From Candidatus Gastranaerophilales bacterium (GTDB lineage Bacteria > Cyanobacteriota > Vampirovibrionia > Gastranaerophilales > Gastranaerophilaceae): a stretch of 8,792 bases of DNA. The notes below the pieces were generated by a model that was not told the origin of the DNA, made no database searches, and worked only from the letters and a program-made list of their open reading frames with translations. Position numbers and translations under genes: made by a program. Of the stretch, positions 1 through 6,170 are shown piece after piece. The DNA is taken from NCBI GenBank assembly GCA_910587815.1, contig CAJUNK010000028.1, positions 1 through 8,792 on the forward strand. Reading direction: 5' to 3'. The stretch's first letter is position 1; each line of letters starts with the position of its first letter.

Positions 1-1
1 A

Positions 2-214
2 AAAGTAACCCTTGGACCAAAAGGCAGAAATGTTATTATCGGTAAAAAATACGGTAAACTGGAATTAAAGGGTATAGTATTTTGGTCGAATTTTACCGTC
101 ATTGTGAGGAGCGTTAACGACGAAGTCCTCCAAGAGGACCCAACTTGCACGAAATCAAGATTTCGGCAAGTGGAGGCAATCGATAAAAACACCAAAACTA
201 TACAAAAATTTTAA
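2..214 (+). pseudogene. groEL: GroEL N-terminal fragment, cut by the window edge and truncated
   Basis: The frame entering at base 2 reads KVTLGPKGRNVIIGKKYG. This matches the conserved N-terminal segment of the chaperonin GroEL (E. coli KVTLGPKGRNVVLDKSFG, including the TLGP residues that touch ATP). After about 18 residues the similarity stops: the expected APTITKDG segment is absent in all three forward frames. The frame runs on through a palindromic repeat (95-184) to a TAA at 212-214. A working GroEL is about 540 residues, so this can only be a remnant or a partial duplication. What lies upstream is outside the window. The motif identity is clear from sequence; that it is a dead copy is an inference from the loss of similarity and the early stop. 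Confidence 0.55.
95..184. repeat. Palindromic REP-like dispersed element
   Basis: This segment carries two hairpins. GTCCTC (125-130) pairs with GAGGAC (134-139) around a CAA loop. ACTTGC plus CGAAATC (143-148, 150-156) pairs with GATTTCG plus GCAAGT (159-165, 166-171), a 13-bp stem with one bulged A. Outer ATTG (101-104) and CAAT (177-180) can also pair. The opening GTCATTGTGAGGAGCGTTAA resembles the GTCATTGCGAGGAGCG-type repeats dispersed in many bacterial genomes. It is more GC-rich than its surroundings and lies inside the reading frame that continues from the GroEL fragment. Copy number cannot be judged from one window. Confidence 0.5.
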
Positions 215-260
215 AAGAAATTGTTTTTATTGTTTATCTTAAATAAAGGTTACTAAAATT

Positions 261-3098
261 ATGAAAAATTTACTTATTTTTCGCACGTTCTGTCGTGCAA
301 AAATTATTTCTTGCTGTGCAAAAACCAGGCGAGCTTATTCTGCCTTTTCCCTTGTTGAACTTTTAATGGCACTTTTAGTGGCATCACTTTTAATGACAGC
401 ACTTGCTCCTGTGATGACAAGAAAATTTGGAGAAAATGTAAATATTACTGGAAATATGAATCCAGCAGGTACGGTGAAAAAAACTGTTGAAATTGAATAT
501 AATTCGGCAGATTGCAGCGATATTAAAATTGCAAGTGATGGCAGTCAGTATTGTGAAGGTGAATTTGAGGTGCCTGGCGGATACAACGGCATGATGAAAA
601 TAACACTTATTGGCGCAGGCGGCGGAGGTGCAGCTGCATCAACCGCAGGTTATACTGAATTTACAACAGTTGGTGAAACAAATACTTTTAAGGTGCCAAA
701 TAATGTTAATGAAATAGAAGCCACCCTTGTATCGGGCGGTGCCGGGGGTGGTGCAGGCGGTCAGGTTATGGAAAATGCAAATTTTTCAAATAAAGATGGA
801 AAATTTAACTGGACTCCTGTAGATATCGCTGTTAATAAATATGTAAATGTAACTGGATGCGGTGGCGGAGGTGGAGCTGGTGCACAAAGGGGCAGGGTTG
901 TCACCCCTATTGGCGGTGGTGTAGGCGGCGGCGGGGGTTCCGGGGCTTACGGTTCAACTGCACTTTATGTTTCAAATAAAACACCTTGGGAAATCCATAT
1001 TGGCGGCGGTGGCGGAGGCGGAGCCCCATTTAGAAATGAGGATGGTGCAAAAGGTGGTTATTATGCTGGCGGTGGCGGAGGTGGAGCCGGATGGCCTGCA
1101 ACGTTAGCCTATGGTGGTGGAGCCGGCACGGAAGCTGGTGGTGCAGGAGGCAAAGGAGCTGCAACCAATAATAATGCAGATCCTTTAAGGAATGGTGTGA
1201 GCGCCACTCCTGCTGGCGGTGGTGCAGGTGGTGCAGGTACCACGTTGACAGGTGGAGGCAGAACAAATACGGGTGCTGCGGGTGGAGCCGGCGGTTCTAT
1301 TGCTGGCGGTGGTGGTGGCGGCGGAGTTGTTGGTCAAGGTGGCGGAGGCGGTGGCGGCGGTGCAACACGTTTAATAATTAATAATGTCCTTGCTGCAATA
1401 TGGCCTGGCGGCGGTGGCGGCGGGGTATCATCAGGTTGCAATAGTAGTGATGGAACAATAAGCAGCTGTTATATTGGTGGTGCAGGCGGCGGCGGTGGCG
1501 GTGCAGGCGGCGGAAAGGGTGGTGATGCTGTGGATACGTGGTATGGTCTTACCCCGCTTCCTCCGCATAGAACCGGAAATCCTGGGCTTGGTGGATATAG
1601 CAGTTTGTTTAGAATAAGTGCAAATGGTAATGGTCCATACGGTGGTGTTATCAATGTTAATGATTATGCATTTGATGCAAATTGTTGCCATGGGGGTGAT
1701 TCTTTTGAACCAAGTGGTGATATTGCTTTTGGTAAAAATGGTAAGCATGGTGCACTTAAAATATCATATTTAGATTATGGTATATCAGGTGGCGGTGGCG
1801 GCGGAGCTGCAATGGTGCCTTTAAGGAAAGTATCTGTTACGCCTGGTGAAACCTTGAAAATAAAGGTTGGCAGAGGCGGAAAAGGCGGTACAACAGGATA
1901 TATAAAAGATAATGGTGCCATAAAACAACCTACTGCTGGCGAGGATGCATGGAGTAATACAACTGAAAGCAATTGCGTTGTGAGTAGAATATCAAAAGCA
2001 AGCGGTGAAGTATTAATTACGACAAGCTATTCAACAAATTATGCTGGTCCTTTGGCAGGTGCCACCAATGGGGGAACTTTTCCTTATCACGGCATGGGTT
2101 CCATTAATGATGGAAAACCTACTATGCCAAATGCAAATGGTGCAGTTGTTGTTGATGGATTTACAAATACAAGTGGTGGTACAGGAGCCCTAAAATCTCC
2201 AGGCGGAAATGGTGGCAATGCTACAACTCCATTTACAGGAACTTGCGAGCCGGGTAAAGGTGGCAGTGCAATTTCCCCGGATGGTACAAATGCTACAGGC
2301 TATGGTTGTGGCGGAGGTGGCGGATACTCATATTTTGGGAATGGTGGTGCAGGTTCCAGTGGTTATGCAAGAATATCCTGGAATAAATATTATGATACAG
2401 CGCAAAAGGCATATAAATTGGCTGAAAATGGTGCAGGCGGTGGAGGGGCATCAGGAAATGTATTTACATACAGTATTAATGTAAAAAGTAATGAAATATT
2501 CACATTTAGAATTGGCAAGGGTGGAAATGGCGGAAACGGCTCCTTTGCCCAAAGCAATGGTGAAGATGATTTGAAAAAATTAAATGGAGTAAAAGGCGGA
2601 GATACAGTATTTGCGGTAAATACGAATAAGCAACTAAGCGCAGGCGGTGGCGGCGGCGGGATTTTTCCATTAACTAACAATACAGTTTTAGGCAATACGC
2701 TTGTAAATGGCCGTGGTGGCGAGATTTCAAATATTTGCACATTTAATGGAAGAAGTTATTTAAATACCGAAAAATACTGCACTAAAGGGCTTGCAGGTAA
2801 TGATGCACAAAAAAATATCGGAGGTTCAGGTGCAGATTTTAAAACATATACTGTGAAAGTTATTGATTCTACAGGAAAAGAAGTTGAAAAACAAATTACT
2901 GGAATTGGTGGAATTGGAGGAATTGCTGGCGCAAATAGTCATGGCGGGCATTCTGAAAATTCTTATGGTGCTGGTGGTGGCGGGGCTGGTCTTTGGGATT
3001 TAGGAGAAGTAAGCAGCAATGGTATGGCAAACCCAACAAAGGGCGGAAATGGCAGCAACGGAAAAATAATCATAGAATGGTATGAAGTGAAAGGATAA
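261..3098 (+). CDS. Prepilin-type N-terminus fused to a giant glycine-rich domain
   Basis: This is an exported surface protein of 945 residues. Residues 1-28 form a basic leader. The type IV prepilin segment AFSLVELLMALLVASLLMTA begins at 28, with Glu at mature position 5 (E33) and Pro at mature position 22 (P50). The residue before the cleavage site is Ala instead of the usual Gly. From about residue 101 the chain is a glycine-rich domain. It opens with FEVPGGYNGMMKITLIGAGG, alternates runs of four to eight glycines with short beta-strand-like stretches, and closes with NGKIIIEW near the C-terminus. That opening and closing style is known from glycine-rich domains of phage tail and adhesin proteins, which can fold as polyglycine helices. 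A strand-turn-strand module followed by GRGGKGG or GKGGNGG recurs near 500-543 and 704-758. The mature part has 12 cysteines, several as close pairs (85/98, 393/403, 662/683, 826/840). The ATG at 261 follows an AAAGG 11 nt upstream; no convincing promoter is seen. A terminator follows. Pilin-like secretion is well supported; a role as adhesin or minor pilin is inference. Confidence 0.85.
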   Translation: MKNLLIFRTFCRAKIISCCAKTRRAYSAFSLVELLMALLVASLLMTALAPVMTRKFGENVNITGNMNPAGTVKKTVEIEYNSADCSDIKIASDGSQYCEGEFEVPGGYNGMMKITLIGAGGGGAAASTAGYTEFTTVGETNTFKVPNNVNEIEATLVSGGAGGGAGGQVMENANFSNKDGKFNWTPVDIAVNKYVNVTGCGGGGGAGAQRGRVVTPIGGGVGGGGGSGAYGSTALYVSNKTPWEIHIGGGGGGGAPFRNEDGAKGGYYAGGGGGGAGWPATLAYGGGAGTEAGGAGGKGAATNNNADPLRNGVSATPAGGGAGGAGTTLTGGGRTNTGAAGGAGGSIAGGGGGGGVVGQGGGGGGGGATRLIINNVLAAIWPGGGGGGVSSGCNSSDGTISSCYIGGAGGGGGGAGGGKGGDAVDTWYGLTPLPPHRTGNPGLGGYSSLFRISANGNGPYGGVINVNDYAFDANCCHGGDSFEPSGDIAFGKNGKHGALKISYLDYGISGGGGGGAAMVPLRKVSVTPGETLKIKVGRGGKGGTTGYIKDNGAIKQPTAGEDAWSNTTESNCVVSRISKASGEVLITTSYSTNYAGPLAGATNGGTFPYHGMGSINDGKPTMPNANGAVVVDGFTNTSGGTGALKSPGGNGGNATTPFTGTCEPGKGGSAISPDGTNATGYGCGGGGGYSYFGNGGAGSSGYARISWNKYYDTAQKAYKLAENGAGGGGASGNVFTYSINVKSNEIFTFRIGKGGNGGNGSFAQSNGEDDLKKLNGVKGGDTVFAVNTNKQLSAGGGGGGIFPLTNNTVLGNTLVNGRGGEISNICTFNGRSYLNTEKYCTKGLAGNDAQKNIGGSGADFKTYTVKVIDSTGKEVEKQITGIGGIGGIAGANSHGGHSENSYGAGGGGAGLWDLGEVSSNGMANPTKGGNGSNGKIIIEWYEVKG

Positions 3099-3149
3099 TA
3101 ATGTAATTTTATTTTTTACGATAAAACTATATAAACAAAACAACTTATC

Positions 3150-3186
3150 GGGTGCTGTTTATCTGTAACCTCAGCACCCTTTTCTT
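3150..3186 (+). terminator. Rho-independent terminator of the glycine-rich prepilin gene
   Basis: GGGTGCTG (3150-3157) pairs perfectly with CAGCACCC (3172-3179) across a 14-nt loop, followed by TTTTCTT. It lies 52 bases after the stop codon and reads on the plus strand only. Confidence 0.85.
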
Positions 3187-3330
3187 ATCGCTAAATCAAA
3201 CGAGCTTAGCCAGACTTGGCTTAGCGAGTGCAGATGAGCGCAAAGGTGTGCGAAGCCCGTGACGGCTTGCCAAAGGGCAAGGCGGACAGGGCGTAGGCCA
3301 TACCATGATGAGGTCTTAATACACCTACAA
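3187..3330. repeat. GC-rich palindromic intergenic element
   Basis: This spacer between two converging genes is strikingly GC-rich for the region and full of small hairpins: AGCCA-GACT-TGGCT (3208-3221), AAGCC..GGCTT (3253-3268) and CTTGCC-AAAG-GGCAAG (3266-3281). The last two share bases and so exclude each other. A near-duplicate GCTTAGC occurs at 3204-3210 and 3219-3225. No gene is evident. On the minus strand a 36-codon frame can be opened, but it lacks a ribosome binding site. It probably is a dispersed repeat that may also end transcription from the minus-strand glycosidase gene, for which no other terminator is seen. Confidence 0.4.
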
Positions 3331-3342
3331 GACTAAAACTGC

Positions 3343-4698
3343 CTATATATCTGCATCTTTATTATTTGCAACTATCTTTGTTTCTTGATTAATTTCATTT
3401 ACAACAATGGCGTTTGATATTGCAATTCCTTCTTTGTAGGGTGGTGAATTTTCAATTTTACCATTTACATACATAACGCTGGACCCGCCTCCATCAAGAT
3501 TCATAGCAAATTCACACCCTAAATCTTTCATTAGTTTTGATGTTTCCCAAAGTGTCATGCCAACAGATGTTTCTTCTCTGCCATCTATTGTAATAATAAT
3601 GATTTCATTGTTTTTGGTGTAACCTATTGCAGTGCGCGGGTTTTTGCCATTTATTGCGCCAAATTTTTGTTCTTTAATATCAACATACATCTGTCCGTTT
3701 TTTACTAAATATGGGCCACCTGCTATTATGTGCTCACTTTTGTTAAAACTTTCAGGAAAATTTATATCCATTTTAATTTTTTTATCCCCTAAAAGCTTTT
3801 CTATATTTTGTTTTGGGCCAACAATTGCAAAACCACCTTTTGGTATTTCAATTGAACCATAATTGTAATTTAAAATTGTGCTGTCTTTTATTGCAATAGA
3901 CATACCGTATTTTGGCGCAGGCGGTGTCATTTTTCCCCATTTTTCTGTATAAACAATGGTGTATGTGGAAAGCATTCTTGGCTGATTTATATTATCTGCT
4001 TTGATTTGCGCTTTTTTGCCTTTAATTTCAATATTTATATCACTTTTATCCATTGAAAATGTGCCATCATTATTTATTCCAAGAGCTACTCTATTATAAA
4101 TAGGGCCAGTAAGTACGTTTTTATCTATCATAAGCGCGCCTAAAGGCACTCCTGTCTGAGGTTTAAAATATCCGCCATTTATTGCTATTATTGAATTTTC
4201 TTCTTTTGCAATATTTCTGATGTTTGCTTTTTTGTTTAATATTGTTGATGCTGTTTTTGGCTTTATTTGCAGTTTTGAATTTGCCTTTGGATTTATTTCT
4301 ACAATATTTACTTTTATGGGTTTGCCATTTATCCATCTTTTTGTTTTAACGTGTATTATTCCCTTTGCTGGGCGGGAGGTTATCAGGCCTTTATATTTAA
4401 TATTTGTACGGTTTAGCCAGGCTTCATATTCTTTTTCTTCAATTTGAGCTGCGGTTAAAAATTCTGCTTTTGTTATTAATGAAAAGTGCTGCCCTTCAGA
4501 TGCAAAAATCGGGTGTGCCTGACATAAAGTCATATAGCATACACCCGATGTTATAGTTATTCCAAGTATTGCAAGCAATACAGATATAATATCTTTCCCC
4601 CGTGGCAAAAGCTGAAGCCTTGGCACTAGTTTTAGCCGTATAGCTATAGTTTCGCCCTCAAAATGGGGGCTGATAAAGGCTAGTTTCAGGGGAAACAT
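3343..4698 (-). CDS. Membrane-anchored phosphodiester glycosidase (NAGPA family)
   Basis: The product has 451 residues. One membrane segment at about 36-58 (IISVLLAILGITITSGVCY) is preceded by basic residues, so the catalytic part should lie outside the cytoplasmic membrane. The C-terminal half carries the motifs of the phosphodiester glycosidase family (PF09992): INGGYFKP at 173-180, GGPYL at 327-331, NPRTAIGYT at 353-361, TIDGRE at 370-375 and NLDGGGSS at 400-407. The human relative removes GlcNAc from GlcNAc-1-phosphodiesters ('uncovering enzyme'). Bacterial members are thought to act on sugar phosphodiesters of envelope or exopolysaccharide, and the substrate here is unknown. Residues about 70-150 form a family-unspecific linker or domain. 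The ATG at 4698 has GGAG 7 nt upstream on the minus strand, which fixes the start. It is transcribed alone from a promoter at 4838-4866. Fold assignment is secure, biological role is not. Confidence 0.9.
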   Translation of the reverse strand: MFPLKLAFISPHFEGETIAIRLKLVPRLQLLPRGKDIISVLLAILGITITSGVCYMTLCQAHPIFASEGQHFSLITKAEFLTAAQIEEKEYEAWLNRTNIKYKGLITSRPAKGIIHVKTKRWINGKPIKVNIVEINPKANSKLQIKPKTASTILNKKANIRNIAKEENSIIAINGGYFKPQTGVPLGALMIDKNVLTGPIYNRVALGINNDGTFSMDKSDINIEIKGKKAQIKADNINQPRMLSTYTIVYTEKWGKMTPPAPKYGMSIAIKDSTILNYNYGSIEIPKGGFAIVGPKQNIEKLLGDKKIKMDINFPESFNKSEHIIAGGPYLVKNGQMYVDIKEQKFGAINGKNPRTAIGYTKNNEIIIITIDGREETSVGMTLWETSKLMKDLGCEFAMNLDGGGSSVMYVNGKIENSPPYKEGIAISNAIVVNEINQETKIVANNKDADI

Positions 4699-4986
4699 TT
4701 TTCTTCTCCGTTACTTTTCAAGATAATTTTTAGGGTAATTAATTCAGACAATTTTATAATTGCAATGGGGTTTGGTTGTTCAGCGCATCCTCTAATCTTT
4801 TAATGATTTTATTTTAGATGTCATCTTCTCTACTACTATTGTAACACAGTTTTTAAAATACCGCAATCCCTTTATTTATAGTACTTTTAACACTTAATGG
4901 ATTAAAATTATCTTTTTATATTAAAATTTTTTATAAAAAATTTTGCAGTAAAAAGATTTCAAATTTCAATTAAAATAGTATAAAAT
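4699..4986. other. Intergenic region: glycosidase leader and AT-only palindrome
   Basis: No gene is seen here. The left half (4699-4831) is the untranslated leader of the minus-strand glycosidase gene and then its promoter. The right half is extremely AT-rich and holds a perfect 22-bp palindrome of A and T only (4923-4944). That palindrome lies downstream of the small minus-strand gene ending at 4987. It might act as a weak terminator or simply be low-complexity spacer. Confidence 0.5.
4838..4866 (-). promoter_or_regulatory. Sigma70-type promoter of the phosphodiester glycosidase gene
   Basis: On the minus strand TTGCGG (4866-4861) is followed by a 17-bp spacer and TACAAT (4843-4838). The -10 is extended by TGT immediately before it. 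Transcription would start near 4831, leaving a leader of about 130 nt that contains a possible 10-codon upstream ORF (MTSKIKSLKD) but no recognised riboswitch. Confidence 0.6.
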
Positions 4987-5193
4987 TTATTTCATCTTTT
5001 CATTGTTTGATTGTATTTTGATTACAAAATTTGTGGCAGATTTAATGCAATTTAGCAATCTTTCTAAAATTATGCTGGAGTGTTTTTTATTTGAAAGTTT
5101 TTCTATCATTAAACAGGTGAGTGCTTCTGCTTCTTCCATATTTACATAACATTTTTGAACCAGTTTTGATATTTCATCAATTTCCTTTAACAT
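4987..5193 (-). CDS. Small helical protein of unknown function
   Basis: I do not recognise this 68-residue product. It is predicted almost entirely alpha-helical: LKEIDEISKLVQKCYVNMEE, then EALTCLMIEKLSNKK, then SIILERLLNCIKSATNFVIK. It has no signal peptide or membrane segment and three cysteines. Two ATGs are possible. The upstream one (5199) has AGGA directly against it, whereas the ATG at 5193 has AGGA six bases upstream, so I take 5193. It is divergent from the helix-turn-helix gene at 5299 and shares its operator-like spacer. This suggests joint regulation and possibly a functional pair. The evidence for a real gene is the good Shine-Dalgarno, the ordered context and the protein-like composition. 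Confidence 0.6.
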   Translation of the reverse strand: MLKEIDEISKLVQKCYVNMEEAEALTCLMIEKLSNKKHSSIILERLLNCIKSATNFVIKIQSNNEKMK

Positions 5194-5216
5194 AAACATT
5201 CCTATATTAAATTTAT

Positions 5217-5260
5217 TAATGAAATTTCATTATTATACAAAAATTTCATTATAATAATGA
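5217..5260. promoter_or_regulatory. Divergent operator/promoter with palindromic half-sites
   Basis: A perfect 16-bp palindrome TAATGAAATTTCATTA (5217-5232) is followed by TCATTAT-A-ATAATGA (5246-5260), a perfect 7-bp inverted repeat. The 12-mer AAATTTCATTAT also recurs directly at 5222 and 5241, 19 bp apart. Consensus -10 boxes TATAAT lie inside this array on both strands: plus 5250-5255 and minus 5237-5232. Each has only a weak -35 (TCATTA) at 17 bp. The two promoters therefore overlap completely. The likely binder is the adjacent small helix-turn-helix protein, by analogy with autoregulated divergent pairs. Confidence 0.55.
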
Positions 5261-5298
5261 ATAATACTTAAATTTTTAAAATCTGTCAATATGAAATA

Positions 5299-5508
5299 AT
5301 GAGCTTGAAGGATGAAATTAAAAGTTTAATTATAGGTGCAGGTTGGAATTATGTTGAGCTTGCAAAAGAATTGACAAGGGTTACAGGCAGAAAGTATACA
5401 AATCAGCTGCTTTCAAATAGAATTAGAAATGAAATCATCAGTTTAAAAGAAATTAACCATATTTGCAATATTATTGGTTACAAAATAGATTTTAATAAAA
5501 AGGTATAG
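5299..5508 (+). CDS. Small helix-turn-helix-like protein (DUF6471-like)
   Basis: The product has 69 residues. The pattern LKDEIKSLIIGAGWNYVELA, then TNQLLSNRIRNEIISLKEI, then ICNIIGYKIDF resembles a family of 60-75-residue proteins common in gut Firmicutes. That family relates to DUF6471 and resembles a Cro-type helix-turn-helix (helices at about 18-27, 33-43 and 50-60). Such proteins are presumed to bind DNA; none of the matches I recall has a tested function. No Shine-Dalgarno is visible before the ATG. Instead a two-codon ORF ATGAAATAA (5291-5299) ends in TAATG over the start, so translation may rely on reinitiation. The upstream spacer holds palindromes that are natural targets for autoregulation. 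Confidence 0.65.
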   Translation: MSLKDEIKSLIIGAGWNYVELAKELTRVTGRKYTNQLLSNRIRNEIISLKEINHICNIIGYKIDFNKKV

Positions 5509-5569
5509 GTTGAGGGATTTAGGCAGTGTTTAATATAAATATTTAAACAAACCTTTACAAATTTTCCTC

Positions 5570-5598
5570 TTTAAATCATCAAAAAAATAATGTATAAT
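5570..5598 (+). promoter_or_regulatory. Sigma70-type promoter of hpf
   Basis: TTTAAA (5570-5575), a 17-bp spacer and a consensus TATAAT (5593-5598) place the transcript start near 5605. This gives a leader of about 105 nt before hpf. Confidence 0.6.
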
Positions 5599-5601
5599 AA
5601 G

Positions 5602-5671
5602 AAGGTTGCATTATAGAATTATTTAAAAATTGAAATTAAAAAATGGAAATTAGAATTTAGGATGCAACTTT
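5602..5671 (+). promoter_or_regulatory. Long-range stem in the hpf leader
   Basis: AAGGTTGCAT (5602-5611) can pair with ATGCAACTTT (5662-5671) over ten positions including one G-U pair, closing an AT-rich loop of 50 nt at the very 5' end of the predicted transcript. In cyanobacteria the hpf homologue lrtA has a 5' leader reported to affect mRNA stability, so a regulatory leader is plausible here. No known riboswitch is recognised. Confidence 0.35.
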
Positions 5672-5709
5672 TGACGAGAAGACAAGTTTAGAAACGGAGA
5701 AACTTATTT

Positions 5710-6063
5710 ATGCACATCCACGTAAACGGACGTAACCTTGAAGTGACAGATGCAATTAAAGCCTATGTAAAAGAAAAAGTAGGAAAAGTTGCAGCTCATT
5801 ATGACCAAATTCAAGGCATAGACGTCGTTTTGACCGTCATTAAAAACCCATCAGTATCTGATTCTCACATTGCAGAAGTAAACTGTAAAATGCTTGGGGA
5901 TACTGTAAGAGTTGAAGAAAAAGCAGAATCAATGTATGCAAGCATTGATTTAGTAGCCGACAAACTTGAAAGACAGGTGAAAAAATTTAAAGAAAAAAGT
6001 TCAAAAGCAAAAGTGGGTGCAGAATCAATCAGAACGCCGAATGTTTCTGAAGAAGATGCTTAA
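5710..6063 (+). CDS. hpf: Ribosome hibernation-promoting factor, short form (HPF/RaiA)
   Basis: This cytoplasmic S30AE protein binds the decoding centre of the 30S subunit in slow growth or stress and keeps ribosomes inactive. The 117 residues open with MHIHVNGRNLEVTDAIKAYV. They carry the family pattern EEKAESMYASIDLVADKLER at 69-88, followed by a basic QVKKFKEKSSKAK and an acidic tail. Long-form HPF (about 180-190 residues, including cyanobacterial LrtA) has an extra C-terminal domain that dimerises 70S ribosomes. That domain is absent here and is not found downstream, where a terminator begins within 30 bases. The ATG at 5710 has GGAG 10 nt upstream. The gene is monocistronic with its own promoter, leader and terminator. 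Family assignment is firm. Confidence 0.92.
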   Translation: MHIHVNGRNLEVTDAIKAYVKEKVGKVAAHYDQIQGIDVVLTVIKNPSVSDSHIAEVNCKMLGDTVRVEEKAESMYASIDLVADKLERQVKKFKEKSSKAKVGAESIRTPNVSEEDA

Positions 6064-6089
6064 ATATTAAAACAAGATTTTTAAAAATT

Positions 6090-6125
6090 AATCAGACTGC
6101 AAAATAAAATGCAGTCTGATTTTTG
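6090..6125 (+). terminator. Rho-independent terminator of hpf
   Basis: A perfect 12-bp stem, AATCAGACTGCA (6090-6101) with TGCAGTCTGATT (6110-6121), surrounds an 8-nt A-rich loop and runs into TTTTG. It ends hpf before the transporter gene. The A-rich 5' flank is too broken to make a convincing minus-strand terminator. Confidence 0.9.
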
Positions 6126-6127
6126 TA

Positions 6128-6136
6128 TGTTAGAAT
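6128..6136 (+). promoter_or_regulatory. Possible extended -10 promoter for the transporter operon
   Basis: TG-T-TAGAAT (6128-6136) forms an extended -10 box just past the hpf terminator. The base positions for a -35 fall in the terminator hairpin and do not match. A start near 6143 would fit the ATG at 6171 as the transporter start. Confidence 0.3.
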
Positions 6137-6170
6137 AAATTTATTGAGATTAGAGGAATTGATTAACACA

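Noticed and set aside
895..1520. Possible CRISPR or tandem satellite because of repeated GGCGGTGGCGG units
   Set aside because: The units are irregular glycine codons in an open frame with no constant repeat length or unique spacers.
1030..1972. Several minus-strand open frames rich in Pro, His or Thr opposite the glycine-rich gene
   Set aside because: Glycine codon runs read as proline or other repeats on the opposite strand; they lack ribosome sites and domain structure and lie wholly inside a real gene.
2209..2740. Open frames on both strands inside the 3' part of the glycine-rich gene
   Set aside because: They are shadows caused by stop-poor GGN repeats, with composition typical of shifted reading.
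3632..4447. Two plus-strand hydrophobic open frames within the glycosidase gene
   Set aside because: They are antisense to a gene with clear family motifs and have no ribosome binding sites.
6123..6170. Upstream TTG start adding 16 residues to the YeiH-type transporter
   Set aside because: It lies in the T tract of the hpf terminator and would precede the likely transcript start; the ATG at 6171 gives the family's usual N-terminus.
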